From: Bacteroidetes bacterium 4572_112
GTDB lineage: Bacteria; Bacteroidota; Bacteroidia; Bacteroidales; UBA1556
Assembly: GCA_002254285.1 (NCBI GenBank)
Contig: NIUZ01000002.1
Location: 1-57,598, forward strand
Length of the DNA: 57,598 bases
Reading direction: 5' to 3'
Shown here one piece after another: positions 18,079 to 27,513 of the stretch (positions are counted from its first letter, which is position 1; every line of letters begins with the position of its first letter). The notes below the pieces were generated by a model. It saw nothing but the letters and a program-made list of their open reading frames with translations, was not told the origin of the DNA and did no database searches. A program made the translations under genes and the position numbers.

Positions 18079-19530
18079 TTAATCAACCCTATAAATCTTC
18101 TCCATACCATCAATTTTTTGCAGTTCTTGAATAATCTTTTGTAACTGAGGGCTGTCATTTACATAAATACTTGCTCTGCCTTCAAAAAGATTGTCGTGGG
18201 TGGTAATTGAAAATGATCGGATATTTACTTCCATTACACTAGTAAGGATAGTAGATATTTCTTTTACCATACCAATGGAGTCATTTCCATACATTTTTAT
18301 TCCTGTAAGAAACTGAAGCTGACCTTTTTCACGCCATTTTACCTTTATTACATTATTGCCATATTTCGACATTAGGTCTGAAGCTGATTGGCAAGTTGTG
18401 CGGTGAATACTGATGCTCTCGTCTTTTTCAATAAAGCCAATAACATCATCACCAGGCAATGGTTGACAGCATTCTGCAATGCTTATATTTGAATGATCAT
18501 ATTTTTTAGATAAGTATAAACCTTCAGGTTTCTTTTGCAATTTGCGTTGTATGGCTTCCGACAAACTATTGTCTTCATCAGCCTTGGGTTTTCTAGAAAA
18601 AGGGTTGCTAAGATATCGTCTCCAGCCACTTTGCTCCTTATTAAACTTTATAAATTCAAGGATATCCTCTTTTTTAATTTTATTATCAGCAAATTGCTTA
18701 TGCAGCATATCGAGATTAGAAATGCCAGTGAATTTCATAAAACCTATGGCGAAATCATCATTGCATTTTAGCTCTAGTTCCTCACAATACCCCTTTACTA
18801 ACTCCTTACCTTTAGCAACCTTAATCTTATTTTTATGATTAAGAGCTTGCTTTATTTGAGACTTGGCTCGAGCCGTAAAAGCCCATTTTAGCCATTCTTC
18901 ATTAACCTTATTTTTACTTGAGGTTAATATTTCTATCTGATCGCCACTACGTAATTTCTGATTTAAGGGAACTAATTGATTATTGATTTTTGCTCCAATT
19001 GCCTTATTTCCTACTTCGGAATGTATAGCGTATGCAAAGTCAATTACCTTCGATTGCTTACTCATAGTTATGATTTCACCTTTGGGAGTAAAAACGTAAA
19101 TTTCCGACGAAAAGAGGTTTAGTTTAAATTGATCTAAGAAATCAAGAGCATCAGAGTCAGGACTTTGAAGAAGCTCTCTGATTCGTGTTAACCAATCTTC
19201 AAGACCTACATCAGTTTTTGTAGCTCCTTTATATTTCCAATGAGCAGCAAAACCGCGCTCTGCAATATCGTCCATTCTTACAGTTCGAATCTGTACCTCT
19301 ACCCATCTACCTTGATTACTCATTACTGTGGTGTGTAGGGCTTCGTAACCATTGGCTTTAGGAATGGAAATCCAATCTCTAAATCTATCATGCTTTGGAA
19401 TATACTGTTCTGTAACAATAGAATATGTACGCCAGCAATCAAGCTTTTCGCGATTTAATTCAGATTCAATAATTATTCTAACAGCGAATAGGTCATATAT
19501 ATCCTCAAAATTAATCTGCTTTGTCTGCAT
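18079..19530 (-). pseudogene. spoT: RelA/SpoT (p)ppGpp synthetase/hydrolase, C-terminal fragment
   Basis: 483 codons with most of the synthetase domain (NFEDIYDLFAVRIIIES, IPKANGYEALHTTVM, VEVQIRTVRMDDIAE with the catalytic Glu), the TGS domain (IYVFTPKGEIITMSKQSKV), helical region and C-terminal ACT domain. The in-frame codons upstream of MQTK still encode FIKPIEKHLKEE and SISSIWNK, the synthetase N-terminus, but contain no start codon and run into a stop, because the frame is broken relative to the HD-domain fragment at 19629-20117. If translated alone from 19530 it lacks the RxKS nucleotide-binding segment. It is treated here as the 3' part of one disrupted gene. Confidence 0.75.
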
Positions 19531-19628
19531 TTTGTTCCAAATGGAGCTGATTGACTTATCACGGAATTTAATATTATATTTTATTAATTCTTCTTTAAGG
19601 TGCTTCTCAATAGGTTTAATAAAGGAAG

Positions 19629-20117
19629 TTATAAATTTAATTCAAGCCTATCGGCAAGCTTTATTAAAATCACCCTTACATCATCCGCTAGGGTCAACAA
19701 AATCTTTCTAAAATTCTCTGCCTGAATACTTCCTGAGTCTACAAATATTCCTGAGATCTTTGTGAGACCATCAACAATATTAGCAACTTTTTTGCCAAAC
19801 ATCACCTCTATATCATTGATAGTGTAGTTGGTGTCTTCTACTACATCATGTAATAATGCACTAATTATTGAGGTGGTTTTTAGCCCTATATCATTTGCGG
19901 TAATATATGCCACTTCCAAAGGATGCATAATATATGGCTCGCCACTTTTGCGACGCATATCCTTATGAGCTTCCACGGCAAAATGAAAAGCTTTTTGCAT
20001 TGCAGCCTTCTTCTTAGGGTCAGTTACCATTGCAGCATCTAATATCTGCTGATACTTCTCTTGAATGAGGATATTCTCTTCTTCAGGGGTTTTATTATAT
20101 GTTTCTTCCTTAGCCAT
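19629..20117 (-). pseudogene. spoT: RelA/SpoT N-terminal HD hydrolase fragment
   Basis: 162 codons with the start of a Rel/SpoT HD domain: FAVEAHKDMRRKSGEPYIMH, LLHDVVEDTNYT (HD metal ligands) and ILIKLADRL. In intact proteins KLADRL is followed by HNMRT, whose Asn completes the active site, then ~60-70 residues including the LAHRLG segment before the synthetase. Here the frame goes straight from ADRL to ELNL and a stop, while the other frame resumes with FITSFIKPIEKH, so roughly 200 bases seem to be deleted with loss of frame. The hydrolase should be inactive. Confidence 0.75.
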
Positions 20118-20193
20118 GTATTAATTTAGCGGTTTATCTTTTAACGTTGCTAAATTACTAATAATTTGTAGATGTAAAGAAGGATAAAATACG

Positions 20194-20201
20194 TAGTTTT
20201 G
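20194..20201 (+). promoter_or_regulatory. -7 element TAGTTTTG upstream of the EEP gene
   Basis: Exact TAnnTTTG match, 34 bases before the ATG at 20236; a TTG at 20166-20168 is 25 bases upstream, wider than the usual 17-23. Confidence 0.5.
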
Positions 20202-20235
20202 TGTTTTACAGAAATAAATATACAATAATAGATAA

Positions 20236-21315
20236 ATGAAGCTTTTAATTATATTTATAGGGTTAGTGTTCAGCACTTTTGTTGCTGCTCAAAGCGGTAA
20301 AAATGGATTCCCTGAGGATTTTGATGACTCACAAAGAGGGTTTAATTCAATGCGCATAGTTTTTTATAATGTTGAGAATTTATTTGATCCGCAAAAAGAC
20401 TCTATTAAGCATGACGAAAGCTTTACGCCTGAGGGAAATAATCATTGGAGCAAGTATAAGTATTGGACTAAGCAAAAGAAAATTGCACAAGTGCTGACTT
20501 CTGTTGGTGGTTGGGAAATGCCTAGTATTATTGGCCTGTGCGAGGTTGAGAATAAACACGCCTTAATAAATTTGGCATACCATACCAGCTTAAAAAATAG
20601 TAAATATGCTATAGTTCATCATGAGTCAGAGGATTATAGAGGAATTGATGTTGCACTTTTGTATCGTAAAGAAAAGTTTAAGGTGATTAAGGATACGGCA
20701 TATAATGTTCGCTTTTCTTTTGATAAGAATTCTCGAACACGAAATATACTACATATCACTGGAATAGCTTTAGATACTGATACTCTGCATATATTCGTAA
20801 CGCATTGGCCATCGAAATATGGTGGTGCTTTTGTTACAATTCCTAAGCGAAAGTTTGTGGCAAGCGAGATTCGTAAATATTCGCAGCAGATATTGAAAAA
20901 GAACCCCTATGCGAATATTATAATAATGGGCGATTTTAATGATACCCCTGATGAAGTAAGTGTTACTAAAGGATTAAAAGCTAGGTCGCCCGATAATTAT
21001 AAGGAGGGCGATTTGGTAAATCTTATGTATCCCCTGATGAGTGAAAAAATTGGCAGCCACTTTTATGCTGGAGAAACTGGGAGCGAATGGTCGGTATTGG
21101 ATCAAATGGTGGTTAGTAGTAATCTTTTAGATAAAACAAACTTGCTTAAAGTTAAGGGGAATAAGGCTCATATTTTCTCGGCGGACTTTCTTTTAGAAAA
21201 GAATAATAAAGGAATTATTGTTCCCAATAGAACTTTCATAGGGATGAAATATCATGGTGGATTTTCTGATCATTTGCCTGTATATATGGATATTAAGATT
21301 GGAAATAAGGAATAG
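20236..21315 (+). CDS. endonuclease/exonuclease/phosphatase family protein, exported
   Basis: 359 residues with a signal peptide (MKLLIIFIGLVFSTFVAAQ). The EEP (DNase I-like) metal-dependent phosphoesterase core is complete: FYNVENLFD (~45), GLCEVENKHAL with the metal-binding Glu (~98), VTHWPSKYGG (~195), IIMGDFNDTP (~232) and SDHLPVYMD at the C-terminus. Bacteroidota have many such secreted or periplasmic EEP proteins; substrate (nucleic acid, phosphoinositide or other phosphodiester) cannot be told. It diverges from the spoT remnant. Confidence 0.87.
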   Translation: MKLLIIFIGLVFSTFVAAQSGKNGFPEDFDDSQRGFNSMRIVFYNVENLFDPQKDSIKHDESFTPEGNNHWSKYKYWTKQKKIAQVLTSVGGWEMPSIIGLCEVENKHALINLAYHTSLKNSKYAIVHHESEDYRGIDVALLYRKEKFKVIKDTAYNVRFSFDKNSRTRNILHITGIALDTDTLHIFVTHWPSKYGGAFVTIPKRKFVASEIRKYSQQILKKNPYANIIIMGDFNDTPDEVSVTKGLKARSPDNYKEGDLVNLMYPLMSEKIGSHFYAGETGSEWSVLDQMVVSSNLLDKTNLLKVKGNKAHIFSADFLLEKNNKGIIVPNRTFIGMKYHGGFSDHLPVYMDIKIGNKE

Positions 21316-21361
21316 TATACACTCAATAATTAATAAATATTAAAGAGCTAGAATAAATCCA

Positions 21362-21369
21362 TATTTTTG
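21362..21369 (+). promoter_or_regulatory. -7 element TATTTTTG upstream of thioredoxin gene
   Basis: Exact TAnnTTTG match 31 bases before the ATG at 21401. Confidence 0.5.
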
Positions 21370-21400
21370 CACAACATTTACTTTAAAACAAAAACAAATT

Positions 21401-21823
21401 ATGGCTTATTATTGGTATATAATTATCATTTTGGTATTGGCAATTGCTGTTTTCATGATACAACGTTATCGTATGTATATGTCGGGTATTAATACTCCTG
21501 ATAGTGAGAAATTAGCAAAGTTTACGGACAAAAATTTTGCTCATCAGATAAAGAACGGAATTGTATTAATCGACTTTTGGGCAGAATGGTGTCAGCCATG
21601 TAAAATTCAAGGTCCTATAGTAAGTCAATTGGCTGAAGACAATGAAGATAAGAACGTGAAAGTTGGAAAATTTGACGTTGAGAAAAATCCCAAAATAGCT
21701 CAAAAACTAGGCATTAAAAACATCCCAACAATTATTATTTTTAAAAGTGGTAAAGAAGCAAATCGCTTAGTAGGTCTGAAAAATAAAAAAGCATTGGCCA
21801 AAGCTATTTCAGAGCTTAAGTAG
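21401..21823 (+). CDS. membrane-anchored thioredoxin-like protein with CQPC site
   Basis: 140 residues. An N-terminal transmembrane segment (YYWYIIIILVLAIAVFMI, ~3-20) anchors a thioredoxin domain (~40-140) with DFWAEWCQPCKIQGP (C64, C67), VGKFDVEKNPKIAQKLGIK and the cis-Pro in IKNIPTIIIFKSG. The active site is CQPC instead of the usual CGPC, which should alter redox potential or partner choice. It is followed 44 bases later by a TPR lipoprotein, possibly in one transcript. Confidence 0.88.
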   Translation: MAYYWYIIIILVLAIAVFMIQRYRMYMSGINTPDSEKLAKFTDKNFAHQIKNGIVLIDFWAEWCQPCKIQGPIVSQLAEDNEDKNVKVGKFDVEKNPKIAQKLGIKNIPTIIIFKSGKEANRLVGLKNKKALAKAISELK

Positions 21824-21867
21824 AGCTTTAAATATAGTTTTTATAAATATATTCATATATAATTTTC

Positions 21868-23478
21868 ATGAAAAACCTTTTAATACGCATTATTGCTCTT
21901 TTGGTTTTGGTTGCAAGCTTTACGTCTTGTAAATCAACACAAAAAGCTGCTGCTCCAAAGGATGAACAGGTATCGACTTATGAGCTTACAAATATTTTTT
22001 TGGGAGCAAAGCGCGATTTGTTAAAGGGGAAAAGAAGCTCTGCATTAGATGGCTTTGCTAAATGTATAAGCCTAAACCCAAATCATGATGCTTCATATTA
22101 TGAAATGGCTCGTATTTTTGAATATGAAAACCCAGATAAATCATTAGAACTGATTTCTAAAGCGGCAAATATTGACCCCAATAATATTTGGTATAAAGAG
22201 TTTCAAATTCGATTATATCAGGATCAAAGGCAGTATGATAAAGCATTGGCAGTTAATAAGCAATTAATAAAACTGCAGCCAAAAAACAAGAACTACTATT
22301 ACCAAAGGGCAAACTTATATATTTATAAAAAGGATAATAAGAATGCGGGTAAAACCTATGACCAGATTATAGAATTATTTGGATATGAGCAGGGAGTTTT
22401 GGACCAGAAGAAGCAAATTTATTTGAGTAATGGTGAATATAAAAAAGCTCTGATAGTTCTTGAAGAGTTAATAGCGCATAACCCTAATAATAAGAGTTAT
22501 TATGGAATGGTTGCTGAAATATACCTTAGCCAAGGAGATACAGAATCGGCGATGGAATATTATAAAAAAATACTTGCCATAGACCCCAACGATGGATATG
22601 TGCATTTTGCTTTGGCTGATTTTTATTCTGCCAAGGGCGAAAAACAAAATTCATTTGATGAATTAAAGAAAGGAATGGCTGAGCCTAGCTTGGATATTGA
22701 TTCTAAAATGAAGGTTTTGATACAATTACAGAATTCTATTAAAACAGATAGTAGCATAACACCTTATTTTGAAAAGCTGTTATTAATAGCAACAAATACA
22801 CATCCTAAGTCGCCAAAAATATTAGCTGTAAATGCTGATTATAATTTTAATAATGGAGACACAGAAGTAGCAATTGATTATTATAAACGCATACTGGCAG
22901 TAGATAGTAGTAGGTTCGTAATATGGGAACAGTTGCTGATTGCTGCTAATAATATTTCTGATACTAAGAGCTTATTAAATTATAGTGAAAGGGCATTGCA
23001 CTTATTTCCTCAGCAGGCAAGTTTATACTTTTATAATGGAGTTGCAAATGCAGATTTAGGAAACTGGAAAGAAGTAAAGCAGAAGGCAAAAATGGGGAAC
23101 AATTTTTTATACAAAAAGAATGAAAAGGCTATGATGCTTTCATTAAGAGCTAAGGCTGAAATGCATTTGGGAGAAATTGATAATGCTGTAGCAAATTATA
23201 ATACAGCACTTATGTTAGATCCCCAAAATATTGATATTGTTCGAGATTATGCTTACTACCTTGCTCTTAATAAGCGAGATATGGACAGAGCAATTGCACT
23301 GGCTAAAAAAGCTTTGGAAATAGATATTGATAATCCCTATAGTGTATTTGTATACGCCTATAGTTTATATCAAGATGGGCAAAAAGAAGAAGCTAATAAA
23401 TGGGTAAAGCTAGCATTGATTAAGTACCCAAATAATAAACAAATACAGCTCCTTGATCTGGAGATTAATAAATCGTAA
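21868..23478 (+). CDS. tetratricopeptide repeat lipoprotein
   Basis: 536 residues. The lipoprotein signal (IIALLVLVASFTSC, Cys at ~23) is followed by about a dozen TPR units (A-L-x-x-A-I-x-x-x-P periodicity; e.g. ALAVNKQLIKLQPKN, AMEYYKKILAIDPND, AVANYNTALMLDPQN, AIALAKKALEIDIDN). This is the usual Bacteroidota periplasmic/outer-membrane TPR scaffold found directly upstream of a DUF4292 lipoprotein and an EnvC-like M23 gene, a conserved gene order suggesting a role in envelope assembly. Confidence 0.85.
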   Translation: MKNLLIRIIALLVLVASFTSCKSTQKAAAPKDEQVSTYELTNIFLGAKRDLLKGKRSSALDGFAKCISLNPNHDASYYEMARIFEYENPDKSLELISKAANIDPNNIWYKEFQIRLYQDQRQYDKALAVNKQLIKLQPKNKNYYYQRANLYIYKKDNKNAGKTYDQIIELFGYEQGVLDQKKQIYLSNGEYKKALIVLEELIAHNPNNKSYYGMVAEIYLSQGDTESAMEYYKKILAIDPNDGYVHFALADFYSAKGEKQNSFDELKKGMAEPSLDIDSKMKVLIQLQNSIKTDSSITPYFEKLLLIATNTHPKSPKILAVNADYNFNNGDTEVAIDYYKRILAVDSSRFVIWEQLLIAANNISDTKSLLNYSERALHLFPQQASLYFYNGVANADLGNWKEVKQKAKMGNNFLYKKNEKAMMLSLRAKAEMHLGEIDNAVANYNTALMLDPQNIDIVRDYAYYLALNKRDMDRAIALAKKALEIDIDNPYSVFVYAYSLYQDGQKEEANKWVKLALIKYPNNKQIQLLDLEINKS

Positions 23479-23482
23479 TAAG

Positions 23483-24337
23483 ATGCAAAAGTTAGTAATA
23501 TATATACTTTTATTGAGCATTTTTTTTGCTTCATGTAGTAGGAAAAAGAATGTTGAAGTTGTTGAAGTAGCCAAACAAACGGAGGTAGATTCTGTTTATA
23601 AGTTGATGAATAGTAATGAGTTTGATGCTGAATGGTTCAGCGCTAAATTTAAAGGCACATATCATCGACCTGACGATAATCAGATGTTTAATGGGCAAAT
23701 AAGAATTCGTAAGGACAGCCTTATTTGGGTAAGTATTACTGCGGTTATGGGGATTGAGGTTTTTAGGGTGCAGATTATGCCCGACAGTCTTACTTTCATA
23801 AATAGATTGGAGAAAACTTACATCACCTCAAGTACCGATTATCTTCGTAAAAGAGTAGGTGTTGACGTGGATTTTGAAATGCTAGAATCAGTTATTTTGG
23901 GAAATGATTTCCCTTATTATCAAACAGATGTTTTTAAGCTAAGTAATAGGGGCGAAAACTATCTATTGAGCACATTTTCGCGACGAAAAATCAAAAAACA
24001 GAATAATGATGTGGTAAAAGGCTCTAGAATACTGATGCAGAATATACTTATTGATAAAAATACTTATAAGATTAATAAGCAGACGGTAAAGGTAGTAGGA
24101 GACGATAGAACAAAGCTACGCATATATTACGATAATTTTGAAATGGTAGAAGGGCAGCTTTTCCCTCATAAAATTATTATTAAGTATAAGGAAGATAATA
24201 AGACTTTTATAGAGTTTAATTTCTCAAATATTGAGATTAATAATAAGCTAAGATTCCCATTTAAGATATCTAAGAAGTATTCGCAAGAAAAAATTGAAGA
24301 TAGAAAGAAAGCACAGAAGAACAAGAAGCTTAATTAA
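23483..24337 (+). CDS. DUF4292 family lipoprotein
   Basis: The start at 23483 gives the lipoprotein signal MQKLVIYILLLSIFFASC (lipidated Cys 18); the longer frame from 23453 overlaps the preceding gene and would bury the signal. About 284 residues, with the FNGQIRIRKDSLIWVSITA and DYLRKRVGVDVDFEML segments typical of DUF4292, whose fold resembles the LolA/LolB lipoprotein carriers. It may bind lipids or lipoproteins in the periplasm (inference). It begins 4 bases after the TPR stop codon, so the two are co-expressed. Confidence 0.82.
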   Translation: MQKLVIYILLLSIFFASCSRKKNVEVVEVAKQTEVDSVYKLMNSNEFDAEWFSAKFKGTYHRPDDNQMFNGQIRIRKDSLIWVSITAVMGIEVFRVQIMPDSLTFINRLEKTYITSSTDYLRKRVGVDVDFEMLESVILGNDFPYYQTDVFKLSNRGENYLLSTFSRRKIKKQNNDVVKGSRILMQNILIDKNTYKINKQTVKVVGDDRTKLRIYYDNFEMVEGQLFPHKIIIKYKEDNKTFIEFNFSNIEINNKLRFPFKISKKYSQEKIEDRKKAQKNKKLN

Positions 24338-24432
24338 CAATCCACATTTAATAATAAATTTATTATTGCAATAAGTGTAGAAATAGACGTTATAAATTAG
24401 CGTTTATATAATAATTAATAATCCGAATAACT

Positions 24433-25656
24433 GTGCATAGAGTTTTCTCGCGTAACATACTGATAGTAATACTGCTTATGGTTTTTGTGGGTGCGTCTAA
24501 TATTACGTATGCACAAAGCAAAAAGAAAACTAAAAAGCAATTACAGTCGCAGCAAAAAAGCATTACTCGTAAAATTAATTATACCAAGCAACTTCTAAAA
24601 GAAACTAAGCACAAAAAAAACTCCTCATTAAACGAGCTAAGTTTATTACGAAATCAAGTTAAGGAGCGTAAGCAGTTGATTAATTCTTACGGAAATGAGA
24701 TTGCTTTAATTGATAATCAGATTAAGAATAATACCCAAGATATTCAGAAACTAGAAAGCGATTTAAAGTCTTTAAAGGAGGAGTATTCGGAGCTTATTTA
24801 TCAGTCATATAAGAGTAGAGATAATTTTGATCAGTGGATGTTTTTGTTTGCTAGCAAGGATTTTTATCAGGCAATGCGACGTATGCGTTATTTGCGAGAA
24901 TATACTGAATATAGGCGCGAGAAAGCTCAGGCCATTGAAAAAACTAAGCAACAGCTTGAAGAAGAAATTAAGGAATTAGAAGCTCAAAAAGAGGAGCGAC
25001 TAGGTTTATTGATAACCAAAGAAGTGGAGGCTCAGGAGCTTGAGAAGGATCGTGCTAAAAAGCAAGTTAGTATTGCCAAGTTGCAAAGAGAAGAAAAGGC
25101 GCTGCGTAAGCAATTGAGAAAGCAACAAAAAGAATGGGATAGCTTAAGTAAGAAAATTCAGAAAATTATTGAGGACGAATTCCGTAAAAAATCTCCTAGT
25201 GGTAAGCGTATTCCATTGAGCCCTGCGGAGGTAGCTTTGGGTAACGAATTTGCATCCAATATTGGTAAACTCCCTTGGCCAACTTCACGAGCTCGTATAG
25301 TTAGTAAGTTTGGAAAACATCAGCATCCCGATATGCCAGGTATTATTGTGAATAATAAGGGCTTGGATTTCCGCTGCGAAAAAGGCTCCATTACCAAGGC
25401 TGTATTTGCAGGAAAAGTAACTAAGATATTTGTAATGCCTCGCTATTATAAAGTGATAATGGTGCGCCATGGCGACTATTTTACAATATATAGTAATATA
25501 AAGGATGTGTTTGTAAAAGAAGGAGATATGGTTAAGCTTAATCAGAAATTAGGTAGTGTTTGGACTGATCCTAATACTGATGAAACCATTTTACACTTTG
25601 AACTACGAAAGGAAAAAGTACCTCAAAATCCACAAAAATGGATACTTAGGAGGTAG
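24433..25656 (+). CDS. EnvC-like murein hydrolase activator (degenerate M23 domain)
   Basis: 407 residues starting with GTG at 24433; signal peptide to ~28 (VFVGASNITYAQ), two long coiled coils (~35-130 and 160-255, KQQLEEEIKELEAQKEE) and a C-terminal LytM/M23 domain (~290-405). The zinc ligands of active LytM enzymes are not kept: the HxGxD motif reads NNKGLDF and the later site reads YSNI, although LHFELR keeps one His. This degeneracy is the hallmark of EnvC-type proteins, which activate amidases at division sites rather than cutting themselves. Last gene of the TPR-DUF4292-EnvC group. Confidence 0.85.
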   Translation: MHRVFSRNILIVILLMVFVGASNITYAQSKKKTKKQLQSQQKSITRKINYTKQLLKETKHKKNSSLNELSLLRNQVKERKQLINSYGNEIALIDNQIKNNTQDIQKLESDLKSLKEEYSELIYQSYKSRDNFDQWMFLFASKDFYQAMRRMRYLREYTEYRREKAQAIEKTKQQLEEEIKELEAQKEERLGLLITKEVEAQELEKDRAKKQVSIAKLQREEKALRKQLRKQQKEWDSLSKKIQKIIEDEFRKKSPSGKRIPLSPAEVALGNEFASNIGKLPWPTSRARIVSKFGKHQHPDMPGIIVNNKGLDFRCEKGSITKAVFAGKVTKIFVMPRYYKVIMVRHGDYFTIYSNIKDVFVKEGDMVKLNQKLGSVWTDPNTDETILHFELRKEKVPQNPQKWILRR

Positions 25657-25664
25657 AGGGTTAG

Positions 25665-25706
25665 GAATGAAGAATTAGGAATGGAGAATGAAGAATTGGG
25701 AATTTA
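25665..25706 (+). repeat. GAATnnn heptamer array (6 units)
   Basis: GAAT occurs at 25665, 25672, 25679, 25686, 25693 and 25700, exactly every 7 bases, with variable triplets between (GAA, TAG, GGA, GAA, TGG). The rest of the gap to 25886 is AT-rich and shows only a partial ATACCAAATTGGG copy (25848-25860). Confidence 0.8.
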
Positions 25707-25886
25707 TCTCACGATTTAGGATAGTAGTTGCCGATTAACAAATTACGATTCAACATATTTTGAAACATTAAGGGGTTAGGGAATTAAGGGTTTTAGTAAA
25801 CTAGCTTCGCTTTAAAAACAATACGAATAGAACGACCAATTATACCAAATTGGGATTAAACAAATACTTAAATAAACGATTCAACA

Positions 25887-27333
25887 TTAATTAATTATTA
25901 TTTTCTTAATTATTACTCCTTTAGTGGTATGTATTTTAGAAATATAAATACCTTTACTCAAGTCTGATACCTTATATGAATACTGCTTTGTGTTTAGTTC
26001 AACACTATTCAAAAGGGCTCCATTGATAGCAAAAATCTCAATTCTTCTTATATTATCATCACTGCTTTCAAAATGTATAACATCTTGCGATGGATTTGGA
26101 TAAATTGAAATATTTGATTTTATAGGTGTATTTATGCCAGCAGAAATAGTTTCTGCAATAGTAATAATCATTGTATCAATAGCAATGTTATTACATCTAT
26201 CAATTAAAAAAACCGATACGGGTACATCCCCAATATCATTTACGGTAAAATAATACTGACTTAATTGAATTTCACAAGTTGGGCAGTATGTTGCTTTGAT
26301 AAACAAATCGTCTGGACTGATAAATTTAGTTCCGTTGTCTTTTAGAAAGATTACGGTGTCCATAACAGAAACGCTTAAGCTAATGTTGTCGAGCTGTGGT
26401 ACCGACATAAAGTAAGTTACAGGCATACCGTTAAAATCCATATCACCAACCCAGCTAGTGTCTGTAATTGTAAGATTTGTAGCATCAATAATACTTCCTT
26501 GCGAAGTTCCGTCGGTATAATTATAAGTCATTACTGACCTGTCATCATTAAACCACCAATAGCCAAATCTACCGTTAGAATCCCACCATGTGGCATCAGA
26601 AAGTAGCTTTGTGTCAGCGTCATAAGGCATTGTTATTCCGAATAATATCATCGAATCTGTTATCCATGTTTTATCATCGCATAAGCCGCACATCTGTAAT
26701 TCTGCGGTATTTAAATCCCTAATTACAACAGTTATATTTGTTGTGTTATTGGTGTCAATAGAAGATGAAGTGCTATCAATAGTGAACCTATTTGTATTAT
26801 AGTTTTTGCGAATATTGAACAAATATTTTTGTGGTAATAATGACCTTATTTCTGTTTGTCCATTGATGTCTGTATATTTTGCTTTGGTAATTCTGCAGGA
26901 GTCTATATTCCATTTTTCTTTAGTATCGTAAAGCATAACTTTAGCACCACTAACAGGGTTTCCTGATGTGTCAGTTACTGTAAATATTATTCCATTACTA
27001 TTTATTAAATCAACTTTATGAAAAATAATTCCATTATGACCACCTAATAAAGTTATGGTTTCATCAGTATGAGTAAATTGTAGTGACTGTACTGATGGTG
27101 AAATATTTAAAGTATATGAAGTGTCATTATTAGGAATATCAAAAGTGTAATTACCATTTTTATCACAAACATATTCGTATACCGTTGCTGGGTCCGAAAT
27201 GGGGGATAGTTTTACAATAGCATTTGGAATTAAAAAGCCAAAATTATCCGACATTTGCAATACCAATTTTATTCTGTGCCAATAATGAAATAGATAAAGA
27301 TAGGCTAATTAATAGAGTAGTAAGTGTTTTCAT
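25887..27333 (-). pseudogene. T9SS-exported protein of unknown function with single-base frameshift behind the signal peptide
   Basis: The ATG at 27333 opens a signal peptide, MKTLTTLLISLSLSISLLAQ, then NKIGIANVG and a stop. The body of the protein continues in another frame from LVLQMSDNFGF (27266) to the stop at 25887. Removing one A from the AAAA run (T4 at 27267-27270 on the plus strand) joins the frames as AQNKLVLQMSDNFG. The body (~460 residues) has carboxypeptidase-regulatory-like segments (DKNGNYTFDIPNND; TVTDTSGNPVSGAKVML), an immunoglobulin-like region and a T9SS tail (IYPNPSQDVIHFE to KKIIIN). Function unknown. Either a real null allele, a phase-variable tract or a sequencing error. 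Confidence 0.75.
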
Positions 27334-27398
27334 GTTTGCTTTGATAGATGGATTAATAATATTGCTAAGATATTAAAATAAGATGGACGAAAAAAGGG

Positions 27399-27458
27399 TC
27401 CTTCGGTAAACTCAGGAGGATAGAGGACCCCGATGAGAATCGGGAGGATAGAGGACAA
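27399..27458. repeat. mosaic intergenic repeat: TCCTTCGG module, AGGATAG words and CCCGAT hairpin
   Basis: A 22-base module (27399-27420, TCCTTCGGTAAACTCAGGA plus GGA) recurs exactly but inverted at 56652-56673. It is followed by AGGATAGAGGA words and the perfect hairpin CCCGATgagaATCGGG (27429-27444). Related pieces occur near 31400 and 39600. Confidence 0.65.
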
Positions 27459-27513
27459 GAATCAAAGAATAAGCCCTCCCAATTAATCATTAACAATTAA
27501 TACCTAACATTAT

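Noticed and set aside
18079..20117. Programmed ribosomal frameshift in spoT
   Set aside because: The missing ~65-75 conserved residues cannot be restored by any frame change; bases are absent.
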